From Aplidium turbinatum (taxonomy: Eukaryota; Chordata; Ascidiacea; Aplousobranchia; Polyclinidae): DNA of 64,000 bases. The position numbers and the translations under genes are program-made. The stretch lies in assembly GCA_918807975.1 (NCBI GenBank), contig OU964918.1, forward strand, positions 20,258,477 to 20,322,476. Reading direction: 5' to 3'. Below, in pieces: positions 44,891 through 55,400 of this stretch (its first letter is position 1; each line of letters opens with the position of its first letter). The notes beneath the pieces are model-generated. The model made no database searches. It was not told where the DNA came from and worked only from the letters and a program-made list of their open reading frames with translations.

Positions 44891-46339
44891 TACATGTCAA
44901 ACGTCTGAAACTGCACTACTGTACCTCTTCCAATTCGGTTGTTCCACCATTCAACCTTCGCCACAAATGCAGCTAAGGCTACTTTGGTGTCGATCACAGT
45001 TACATTCTTGCCTTGAATTAAAAGATTGTCTTTGTTCAATTCACCAAAGATATCAGCCAGGTAACACAGCTAGGAAGTCCACTGTTGGTTAGGGAAATAT
45101 TCAGCCAAGTCGGACTTCTTTTCTATCAAAAAAACATGGATAGCCTCACGAAGTTCGACCAGGCGGGTTATCACCTTGCCACGAGACAGCCATCGTACTT
45201 GTGTGTGGTACAGTAATGCTTCGTATCTTTCTCCCATCTTCTTGCACAGTTCCTTGAAAAGACGGCTGTTCAATTCTTCCGCTTTTATAAAGTTCATTAT
45301 CTTTACTTGCTTCATTGTTTCCAAATCGGGTCTCGTTAGGCTACCCCCCAAAAATAAGCAAATTAGTTGGAACCACTGAGCTAAATGGAAAGCATTAGCA
45401 TACATTTAGAACTTATGAGCCTACCTTTGACCTTACTTATAATATCCTTAATGTTCCATTCAAGCAGATTAATTATCAATTTGTGTTGTGAGTACCGTAC
45501 GCGGTACCTCAAATTTTGTGTGAGATTCTAATTGTCTGAATTACCGAAGTTTGTTTCCTGATTTTTATCAAAATAAAATACCAGCTCATTAGAATCATCT
45601 AATTCTGCATAGATTCAACTCATTATAATATTTTAGCAGTTGTGTTTCATATAGGCTAGGCTATTACCATAGCTGTTTCTTGTTACTTTAGTACAAGAGA
45701 CCTCTGCAACTAAATGTTGCTAGATTAAATTTTATTACATTATTATTTACAAAATATTGTGGGCAAGGATGAATATAGGAATCAATTATGGGTCTCAAAA
45801 GTTTAGTCTAGTTATAATATGCCTTTTCACCAACAATTTTCCTGAGAAATCTTCATTTTTAAGCTTAATGTTTTACGCTCGGGAAAAAAATGACCCTTTT
45901 CACATGATTTACGCGCGAAAAGTGCCCTTTTTAACATAACTCTCGCGCTAAAAGTGACCTTTTTTGAATATTTGCCCACCTAGTCCCAATTTGTGAAAAG
46001 ATGCTATGTTCTGGATCAAGAGGTTGAAGATTCGATACCCACTGCCGCTGTTGCAATTCTATTCATGCAGAACTTACAAAAAGTTTTGTCCCTTTACAGT
46101 ATATTAGCCTACGTTCGATTTTTCGTCATGTTGATGAAAACAGTTCGTGCTGCATGGGATGGGGCATTGGGGCAGAGCTAATCAAGAAAAAAATTATCGT
46201 TATTGGATATTATCGGCGATAATTTTATCGTTTATCGTTATCGCTTAACTTTTTTTTGGTTTATTGTTTATCGTTATTGCTTTAGACATTTTGCGTTTAT
46301 CGATTATCGTTATCGCTTAACTAAATTCCATCCACGATC

Positions 46340-46640
46340 CCCTTGTTAAATTCAACAGATTCGTCATTTATTAACGCCTGCAAAATAAGCTACTTGATCC
46401 AACTACTTGGCCAGAGGACACAGTAATGACACACGGAGAAAACGAAATCATTGAAGTGGCAAAGAGATTACGCTTAGATTTTAGATGAACGCAAAGCTGT
46501 GAGGAAACTTTGTGAATATGTAACTACGAAAAAAATATTCCAGAGTCTTCATAATTTGATCACTACTAAAATCCATTACAATTTCATCGAACGAGTGTGA
46601 GCGCTGATTTTCATAAATGAATCTCATACTGACATCTGAC
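46340..46640 (+). pseudogene. hAT transposase fossil (ZMYM/KIAA1586-like)
   Basis: Decayed coding trace with several stops. It closes with TGTGAGCGC..TTTTCA..AATGAATCTCATACTGACATC, the same CERxFSxMNLILTSD segment seen at 7190-7300. No terminal repeats found. Confidence 0.5.
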
Positions 46641-46998
46641 CAGGGTTGCAAGTATCGGTTCCGAATAGCTATTCGATAGCGCTATTCTTTACTTTTTCAA
46701 TATCGATTATGTTCAAGTCTTTTCTTTTTTCCGCCAATATCGTTTATGGTTTTTCTTTACTTTTTTTTTGGCTGAATCGACATTCTTTATTCGATTGTTT
46801 GGCGACTTTTTTCAAGCATTTAATTTTACTTAATAACAGACGGACAAAGATATCATAACATATTTTGACGCTTATGCGAGAAAAACGATAATTGAACAAT
46901 ACCGATCAAGCGGAGTTGAAAGGATAAGCATTTTGTTTGAAGTTATGCATGATTGTGCAGAAAGGCACTAAGATTGGAAATCGCTAATTGTTTTGTCT

Positions 46999-47160
46999 AG
47001 GGCCTGTGGCGCCCAAGAGCTAATTTTCTCTGACGCAACGCGCGTCACTTCTATGACGTCAAGCCGTATTCTAGAACATTGTCTGTGGCGCTAGAGAGCC
47101 ATTTTCTCTGACGTAGCGCGAGTCATTTCCATGACGTCATGTCGAATTCTAGAACCTTCC
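46999..47160. repeat. Twofold tandem repeat with CRE-like sites
   Basis: Units CTGTGGCGCC...TATTCTAGAACATTG and CTGTGGCGCT...AATTCTAGAACCTT are about 75-80% alike. They carry ATGACGTCAA and ATGACGTCAT, matching the CREB/ATF core TGACGTCA. Function unknown. Confidence 0.75.
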
Positions 47161-47360
47161 TTTCCAATTAACAAATAGGCCTACCGCGTGCTCTAGGAAT
47201 GCAGTCTTGTAATGAATTTTTGCATTGTGCCTGAATCGCAGTCCCACTGTAATTCATCGACACGTAAATCCACCGTTATATTACGTTAGATGGTCGCATG
47301 TAGAATTGGCAATGCCTGTGGATGCGCCTCTCCAATTAAAGCTAGAATTAAAACTATTCA

Positions 47361-47886
47361 CCAGCTCAGTGGCCGAGTGGTTTCGCCTTCGGCTCTGGTG
47401 CTGGTAGATCTGAGATCGATTCCAGGTCGGGTCAAACCGAAGACTTTAAAAACGGTACCGATTGTGTTCTATCCTGCATAGTGCAGTGAGAATGAGTCGG
47501 GTAATAATGTGATAACATCGTAAACCTGATACAAATTAAAAATGAGCCCTGTCGCTAAAAGACCTTAGCTGTTGTAGAGCGACAATAAATAAAACCATAA
47601 CATTATTATTATTATTATTCAAACTATTCACCAGCTCAGTGGCCGAGTGGTTTCGCCTTCGGCTCTGGTGCTGGTAGATCTGAGATCGATTCCAGGTCGG
47701 GTCAAACCGAAGACTTTAAAAACGGTACCGATTGTGTTCTATCCTGCATAGCGCAGTGAGAATGAGTCGGGTAATAATGTGATAGCATCGTAAACCTGAT
47801 ATAAATTGAAAATGAGCCCTGTCGCTAAAAGACCTTAGCTGTTGTACAGCGACAATAAATAAAACCATAACATTATTATTATTATT
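47361..47886 (+). repeat. Two tandem tRNA-derived SINEs (family 3) at one site
   Basis: Copies 47361-47620 and 47631-47886 are almost identical. Each has head AGCTCAGTGGCCGAGTGGTT with A box TGGCCGAGTGG and B-like GATCGATTCC, then an ATT-repeat tail. The 10-bp target word AAACTATTCA stands before copy 1 (47351-47360), between them (47621-47630) and, with one change, after copy 2 (about 47894). Confidence 0.9.
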
Positions 47887-48716
47887 CAAACTCAAACTAT
47901 TGACTATTCAGGCTACTTTTCCATTTGTAATCAAGCTGGTTGGTTGATTTCTGCGGCTTCTAGAATGTAATTTGTAAAAGGCAATATGTAGAATTCTATT
48001 CTCTGGAAGGTGCAATCGTAAACGAAATTCCTTTTACCCCGAAGTTGAAGTTCTTTTTGTTGTGATGGAGTTCATAATATAATACGCCAGCATGCTAGTA
48101 TTTTGGTAGTGGAATTGTTAGTGGTTCGGTGTTCTCATTTTGATGTGTGCGGATTCTGTTCGTCTGAAGCTAGAAGTCAAGCTAATAAATAACGCAGCCT
48201 TAAAGGATTCTATCTTGTGGTCAAATATTATTCTGTCAAACCAGTTGATAGATAAGGCAGTGAAGAAGACTATCGTGTCCTGGTCATTCCTAGCCAGTTT
48301 GACCACGGTTCTGCCCAGGAATGTCGCCGTCAGCATAGACGGCTGCATATGAGCGCGCGTGTTAACTGCCGCGTCCGCTACAGGCCCTAGGATGTGAATT
48401 GTTTGTTTTTACTGCAAATCTTGTTGCTCTGCACTGAATATCGTGTAGTGATATTTTGATCTTGAAGTCTTTATGTAAATGTAATATTTTGATCTTGAAG
48501 TGAACTCTATTACCCACAGTATTTTTGTGGCAACACTGTTGACCGGTATCATATATTTCTTCTTCAATCTGACTTTCCCGTTTTCATTCAATCCACTTAA
48601 AATATTTTTTAATGGCAACATGTGGTGCTAAAACGAAATCAGCTTCACAGCAGAATCGATATATGACTGTTTTGAAAACAGCTCCATTTCCAAACAATTG
48701 TTTTAGTTAAGTCATT

Positions 48717-49352
48717 TGATTTTGGACCCCTCTATCTGACGGTTTCAGCTAACCCCTTCCCCCGTTCTGACGCATCATATGACATTTTGGTATACCCCCA
48801 TTTAAAGGGTCAAACAAGTCTAATTTTAACCCAAGTAGAAAAAATTTGAATCATAAATCAATTAACAGTTATTTTCACCAAATGATTGATTGATTGATTG
48901 AATCTTTATCCTCGGACTGGGAAAGCTTCTTGCAGAGCTTAATCCTGGCAGTTTCGCATACTTGTAGAGGCTTTGAATCACTGACGCAGGCCCGGTCACC
49001 CAGATTGACAGAGTGAAGTTTCCGATTGTTGAAGTCTTGTTGCCAGGGAATTATTCCATCCATTAGATGCCACTGAATGGAGAGCAGTCCTTAACGTGCG
49101 ATGCTCAAGCGCACACCCCGAGAGTCGAACCAGCGCCGCTTTGGATGTTGAAGTTTCTTCGTTGCAGAAGTGACGCGCTAACCAATTGAGCTATCGGGGC
49201 GGTTCTTAAATGTGAGCTTTCTGTGTGCTAGCGTTGAGACTACCCCGTGTGTACTACCCCCAGATACCCATTGGCCTCCGGCCATCGAATTGGCTGCTAC
49301 GCGGCTGACTGACACAATGTCTTACCCCCCCTAACAAACTTTCTTAATACGC
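48717..49352. mobile_element. hAT remnant with AATACGCCACTG end
   Basis: The right end CTTAATACGCCACTG fits the common CAGTGGCGTA hAT terminus; C-rich subterminal runs lie on both sides of an inserted SINE. The left boundary is uncertain and no target duplication was found. Confidence 0.4.
48882..49200 (-). repeat. SINE family 1, full-length copy
   Basis: The minus-strand head GCCCCGATAGCTCAATTGG carries both boxes, followed by the complete body and an (AATC)n-type tail (48882-48902). This is the best-preserved copy in the window and lies just upstream of the APMAP-like gene. Confidence 0.9.
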
Positions 49353-49471
49353 CACTGTTTGCTTAGTTAGCATCAAGGAACGTGAAATTAAAATACACAT
49401 ATTATATTATACAGTCTTTTATTAATTTGTTTTGAAAAAAATTGGCTATTTGATCTGAACAAAACATATTC

Positions 49472-52400
49472 ATGGACAATAGAGAAGGATTGCATCAAAG
49501 AAAAAGACAAAGCAAAGTGCAAGACACTAAATCTTATAGAAATGTAGTTGCATCCTCCACATCAAACTATTCATTATTCAATATTCTTTTAATCATATTG
49601 TGTGTCTTTACATTTGTTTGTATTTTGGGATATATAAAATCACCAGTAAAGGCTCGTTCAATTGAAATCCAACCTGTTGAATTTGCTGGTGAATTTAAAA
49701 TAAACACGAAGTTATCTCATGGAAGAAAGTAAGATTGTGAATGTGTATAAAACTGTATATATCTAAGTTATACACTACCTGTGTAGTTTTAAACAATTGG
49801 TTGATAGTGGGAATCTTTATTCTCATACTGAACGTTTTTTTGCAAAGTTAATCATTGAAGTTTTGAATACTTGTAGCGGCTTTAAACCACTGACACACTG
49901 ACACAGTCACAGAGTTTGACAGAGTGGAGTCACAGCTTGTTAAAGAGTTTATGCCTGTGAATTATTCCATCTACAAAATGTTGCTGAATGAAGAGCAATT
50001 CTTGTAATGTGTTGCTCAAGAGCTAAACCAGCACTGTTTGGTCTTGCTATTCATGTACAAAGTTGAGTTCTTAACCAACTGAACCATCAGTGTAAAGGAG
50101 ATTAAAGAAGAAATGTAATAATCTGTTGTAGAAAATTTTTCTATCTGGCTATCCATTCAAGTCTGATTTGTGAATGCTCATTTGTGCACTGGACATCTAT
50201 CTTTCTTGATTGATTCATTGATGCATATCAAAATTTATGAATATCTACTCTAGTTACTCTTTGGCTTTGCTTAAGTGTGTTGAAATACAGTATTTGATTG
50301 CAAATTTGCTAATGGCTAGTGTTTTTTATATATATATATATAGGCCTATTGATGAACTATTTCATAAGTATATATAATATGATATATATTGGTTTATAGA
50401 ATCCTGATGCCAGCTCCAGAAAGTATAGAAGAGGATGATACTGGGAATCTATATACTGGTTTACTTGATGGGAGGGTGGTGAAAATTTATCGATCATCTG
50501 AAGGTTTTATTGGTGAAGGGAGAATTGAAAATATAACCTCTGGGATAATAAATAAAGCAGAACTAACTGATATGGATGCTCTTAATGGCAGACCTTTAGG
50601 TATGCTTTGAATGTCCACTTTCTTGTGTTTGAAAGCATTATTACAATAATCCAAAACACTTTGAATCAGTAAGAAACTTTTCTCTGTATTAGAGATAGCA
50701 AATACTTTAAAAGATTTGATTGAGGAAATATTCCTTCAAAAACTAACTACCCAAGTTTTAAGTTATGCATGTTAATATACATGCAAGTTTTAAAAATATT
50801 AGGATACTTTTCCTAGTAGTTTTATGTAAACTTTCATGAAATCTATAGAAAAACAACAGTCATGCATGTTACTTCCTTATCCATGCTTAACTGTGTTGCC
50901 TTTTTGTGGTAATTTAAGTGTAGAAGGATTTAAAACTTGCACGATGATGATGTCATCATAAATTGCAATAACTTTTACCGGTATAATTGCAAAGGCTGTG
51001 TGTAGGTGCATCAATTGTTTTCTTATCTCACATGACCTGACCATTCCATTGATTGGTATTGAGCTAATTATGCCATGTTTTTCTTGATTTTTTTCTTGGG
51101 CTCATGGTATGGGACTGTGTATTGTGTGTAATACCTGTCCCAACAAAATATTTTTATAGCTTTGTTAAGACTATATATTTTTAGCTTCTGCAAATTGCAG
51201 TGCAAGTTTTTTGCTTTTAGCTTGTTAAGAGTTTCTTAATTTCTCCTGTAATACTTTTTTTCATTTGATACCTTTATTTATGGAGGAGCATGTGATATTG
51301 TCAAGATCTTTCTGAGGCATTGTGATACTTGACCTTAAGCTTTCAAACTATCGTCCAAGAATATAGGACATCATCATGTACACACTTAGTTTTTCCCTGT
51401 AAAAAATTGATGTAGCTACCTGCAAAGTGTATGTACAAGTTTGTGTTTGAGCCTATTTGATTATTCCAAGTGATTTTCTATTGTACCAATTTATGCAGGT
51501 TTACGCATACGAGGAAAGAAGTTGTATGTCATGGATGCTTATTATGGTTTTTATTTTGTTGATCTGGAAACAAAGGAAATTGAATTTCTAGTAAAACCAA
51601 GTGACACATCACCCAGGATGGCCTTTCCAGATGATTTAGATATTACAAGTGATGAAAAGTTTGTCTACTTTTCTGATGCATCTGATCACTATTCACTATT
51701 GCGTGTAGCTTACGAAGTACTTGAAGGTGAATCTAAAGTTCAGTTCTTGTTTGTATTTCAATTATCAAGTCAACAAATTTGTATCTATATTAAAACATGC
51801 AAATTAATATTAACAATACTGCAGACATAGGCTACTGTATCTCTGCTTTGGAAAAAGGTCAGCTCTCACCACTCGGCTGCATAGCCGAGTGGTGAGAGCG
51901 CTGGAACGGTAATCGAAAGGGCGTCGGTTCGACACCGCTCATGAGCATGCAGCTGTGTCTTTGGCAAGACACTTAAAGGCATGCCTGAAGGTGGACATGA
52001 AGATTGGCTTCCTTGCCTTCCCGTCCACTTAATCTAAATCTTCAACCCCCAGGTGTAAACCTGGATACGACAAACATATATATACAACAGTACAACTCGC
52101 CTACAGCGACCCATAAAGGAATCTTCCAAATAGTGTCACCGTAACGAATTTCACAATAGCCGAATTCTACCTAAAGTTTAAAAACAGAACTTTGCAACAG
52201 ATGCCGCTATATAGCAAAATATCTGCATGTATAGTCGAATTCAACTGTACTGACTGTTAAACTCGTTACACAACGTAATGCCATGGTTCGAATGACGCGA
52301 ACACGAATGACGCCATCGCAAGGCACGAATGACACAAGACCTGAATGCCGCAAGGCCCAAATACCGCGAGACTTAGTTATTGTTAATAAATTGTTTTTTT

Positions 52401-55400
52401 TAATACGATAGTAATTTCTTTTGCCACAGCAGCAAATTCAAGTTTCATTTGTTACACAAATAAAAATGTTAAATTCGTTTTTTTGCACTTAGCAAAATAA
52501 AGATGAAGATGCCACAAAGTCATTTGTTGCTTTTTAATCTTATTGGACACGTGTGCAGAAAAATCTCAATAATCAGAAACATCTGGCGAACTCAAAGTGT
52601 AAGTCCAGTCTTCGAAATTAGCCTCGGCAATCGGCAATTGCCGAGGTGATTGCCGAGGCAGATGCATGAATGGCACATTAGCCTCGGCAATAAAAATGCC
52701 GAGGTCTCACGAGCGCTTGTAAGGACCACAAGATTACAAAAATCACCCTCATTTTCTTAGACCACACCAGACCAGGAGGTTGATTCAATCTTACTATTGC
52801 TTGATGTTTTTATTTGGGTTACTTTCTACTTCGCCGGCGCTTAGTCACGTGCCCAGCTGGGAGAATTGAATCTTTTATAGAAATATCACCCTATTTGCAT
52901 TGATTCAACGCCAGTAGACGTCAAATTATTATAAGCATTTACTCCTTATCGCGCTTCGCCTTCCGTTATCTCGTCCAGCTGTATCAAAAACGATCGCACC
53001 GCTTTCACAACGAACCACACAACATCAACAGACGTCGAATACATGTAAGTAATAGGTTAACGCGTTAACCTTTAGAGTGAGCTTTGTTAATTGCGGTTTG
53101 TGATAGATGTCTGGTTGCGTAACAACAACAGGTGCAATTTTATGCGCTGACAATGCTCATGTGAACTATAACAAAAGTTTGCAACTTTATAAATACTGGC
53201 TTAATTGCTCCGCAATAAGTTATTCTTTCATCGAATGCTTGTTCTTTACCAGTGTCATTGCCAATATAAGTCATGGTAAAGGAAGATACAGTTAAAAAGT
53301 GGAATTTACCTGCTATAGGTTATGAAACAGAGGGGACAGAAGGAAAAGTTAGTGTAGTATTTTGCAAAATTTGTAAAGAATTTTATGACGGAAACAATTC
53401 GAAATTAGAAAAGCTACGAAGCCCAATTAAAAAAGTAGTACAAAATTGGATAAATGGTACTTCGGCAGTAAAGAAAAGTAATGCTTCCGATCATATGACA
53501 TCGCGCGTTCATGAACGGGCAGTTCTGCGTCTTCAAGCTTAAGCTTCAAGCGTTTAAGAAATGACGTCGTCGTCATCATTTCTTATTGGGCATTGTTGTT
53601 ACGCAATACAACCGGTCGGGAAAATTAAATCGATTTGTGCTGACTCGAACGTTGAATCAACCCAAAATTAACATACTCCCCCCCCCCCCCGTGAGTTATT
53701 TAACATGAATTATCGTAACAGCGTGGGTATCGCGTTGCTCGCTTTATCGCTACTTTTAGTATTATTACATCACAACAAATCAAACAATGCAGTCTAGATA
53801 GACTACTCTATTATATTTTTCGCTTCTCGTTTTACATGTTGTGGTAGCCTACAATTTTTTCGTAATAAACGTTCACAGCAATTGCCGAGGCAATTTCAAC
53901 TTTTGCCGTTTGGCCTCGGCAACGTTTTTGCCGAAGTAAAAATATGCTAATTTCGAAGACTGAAGTCTGGCTTCCCGCATTTAATCTCGTTCTTTCTTGC
54001 TTTGAACAGGAACAATACAGGAGGTCAGTTGCACTTGTAGGCTTTTTGCTTGTTAATTGACTCTGCATCTCTAGCTACAAATGTCGCTTGAGAAATACGG
54101 ATCAAGCCTTAAAGCAGCCGGCGGCCATCGCGGCCATGGCCGCTAAGTAGTGCTTGAATGACCGCCGGTGCTACCTCCTCCGTCGGCCAAGTTTGGCCGC
54201 CGGTTTCTTCTAGCCAATTATTTAATTTCGCATTAGAATGATCGTGGATTAAATGTCGAAAATATGTAGTATCAAAGAGTGACGCAGAATTAGGCCAGTG
54301 CATCATAGTCACTACTGTTGTATTGAATATATCCAGCTGCGATCACCAGCGCTGTAAGTCTTGTTTGCAATTCCCGATGTTTATTTTAACAAAGTGTTAA
54401 TCCGAAGTGCTAATTTACATCAGCTGGCAATATTGTCGTTTTTATATCGATTTAATGTTGTCGGACATTGAATCGTTGTTAAAAAGGAGAACTAGGTTAG
54501 TTGACATCCGTGGGTAAAACACATGTCTTCATAGTTTAGAACGCTGCGGGTTAGTGACTTCACACCCTCAATGGTGACATCATAACGGAGTAAATGGTCA
54601 GGTTTTATGAAAGGCGGTATGCAGTTGAAACAATTTACTGAGCTGCGAGCAGTTAAATCAATTTAGGGTCGTTAGATGGTCCCGCAGTATCGGATTACAA
54701 TCCCGATAAAGCATTTAATGCGTGGTACAACGATTCTATTGCAGGACGTCGCCCAGACTTCAACAACGCTAAGTGATCATATTAACATTGTTGCAAGTTT
54801 AATGCTATTTACTTGTGCTATCGTTATTGTATTTTGGCCTCCAAGCACGCAGATTTAGCCGCCGAGAAGGAGCTCTTGGTAGGCCACGACGGCTGCCGGA
54901 AAAAAACACGAGTTTAAGGCCTGCGGATGCGGTGGGCCAAATTCCGTGAGAGTGGCCTTTGTTAACAGGAAGCGTGACCTAAAGGGAGCAGAATTTAGGT
55001 TTTGAATTTGTATGTACAGTTTTTATGCAATTCTCCTAGGTTTCGGCCAAATGTTCTCATAATTTGAATTTGTTAGTTAGAAATGTCAGGGTTGGCTGAT
55101 TTAAATCAAATGATTTAAATCATTGATTTAAATCATGATTTAAATCAAACAATAAAAATCAAAAAAATCAATTAAAAAAATCAAATAATTTTTTATTTGC
55201 TAAAATAAAAATAAATACATCAACAAATGTTTCACTGCTTCTCTGTAATACAAAAGTTATATTTAAATACTTAAGGCTATAGGCCAGGGGTGGGGAACCT
55301 TTTTAGTATTGCGGGCCACATAAAATGAGAAATAACACAGGCGGGCCACTAAAATTTCGAAATTTTATTTACAGATAAAAAATGCAACGAAGTAGACAAT

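Larger units (their letters stand above)
43246..45378 (-). mobile_element. hAT transposon, decayed ZBED5/SCAND3-like, sibling copy
   Basis: Ends CAGTGGTTCTCAACC / TTGGAACCACTG, flanked by AACTAAAT / AGCTAAAT. Minus-strand remains: 45070-45405 has LFKELCKKMGERYEALLYHT, VRWLSRGKVITRLVELREA; 43278-43694 has the dimerisation end TTYRCEQMFSTV and KTKKRNRLDVKS. The middle is displaced by the TA-site element 43933-44890 and is decayed. Confidence 0.87.
43081..46008. mobile_element. hAT-type element containing another hAT
   Basis: Ends CATAGCATCTTTTCACA / TGTGAAAAGATGCTATG, with the exact 8-bp duplication TTCTGGAT at 43073-43080 and 46009-46016. The empty site GATTCTGGATCAAGAGG is present in copy 1 near 36915. 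Subterminal AACTAGGTGGGCA / TGCCCACCTAGT. No transposase of its own; holds 43246-45378. Confidence 0.9.
41124..46322. mobile_element. Large hAT-like element, copy 2 (right end missing)
   Basis: The left end CAGCGATGGGCATTATCGG is followed by repeated CGGCGATAATTATCGG words, then a long alignment with copy 1. It stops near 46322 in the TTATCGTTATCGCTTAACT subterminal region without the CCCAACACTG terminus of copy 1. Nested insertion 43081-46008 is absent from copy 1, so the two copies diverged before most insertions. Confidence 0.72.
46997..48390. mobile_element. DNA transposon remnant with CTAGGGCCTGT ends
   Basis: Inverted ends CTAGGGCCTGTGGCG / GCGTCCGCTACAGGCCCTAG. No clear target duplication. 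The left part is a twofold tandem repeat of about 95 bp (46999-47160), each unit with a TGACGTCA-like site. Two SINEs are inserted at 47361-47886. No transposase found. Confidence 0.6.

Noticed and set aside
34852-46322. Long direct repeats 34.9-37.0 kb and 41.3-43.1 kb as LTRs of a giant retroelement
   Set aside because: The ends are hAT-like (CAGCGATGGGC / CCCAACACTG), there is no TG..CA border, primer site or Gag/Pol between them.
50328-50345. (AT)n run before APMAP-like exon 2 as a promoter signal
   Set aside because: Simple repeat in an intron; a similar run lies near 58670-58686.
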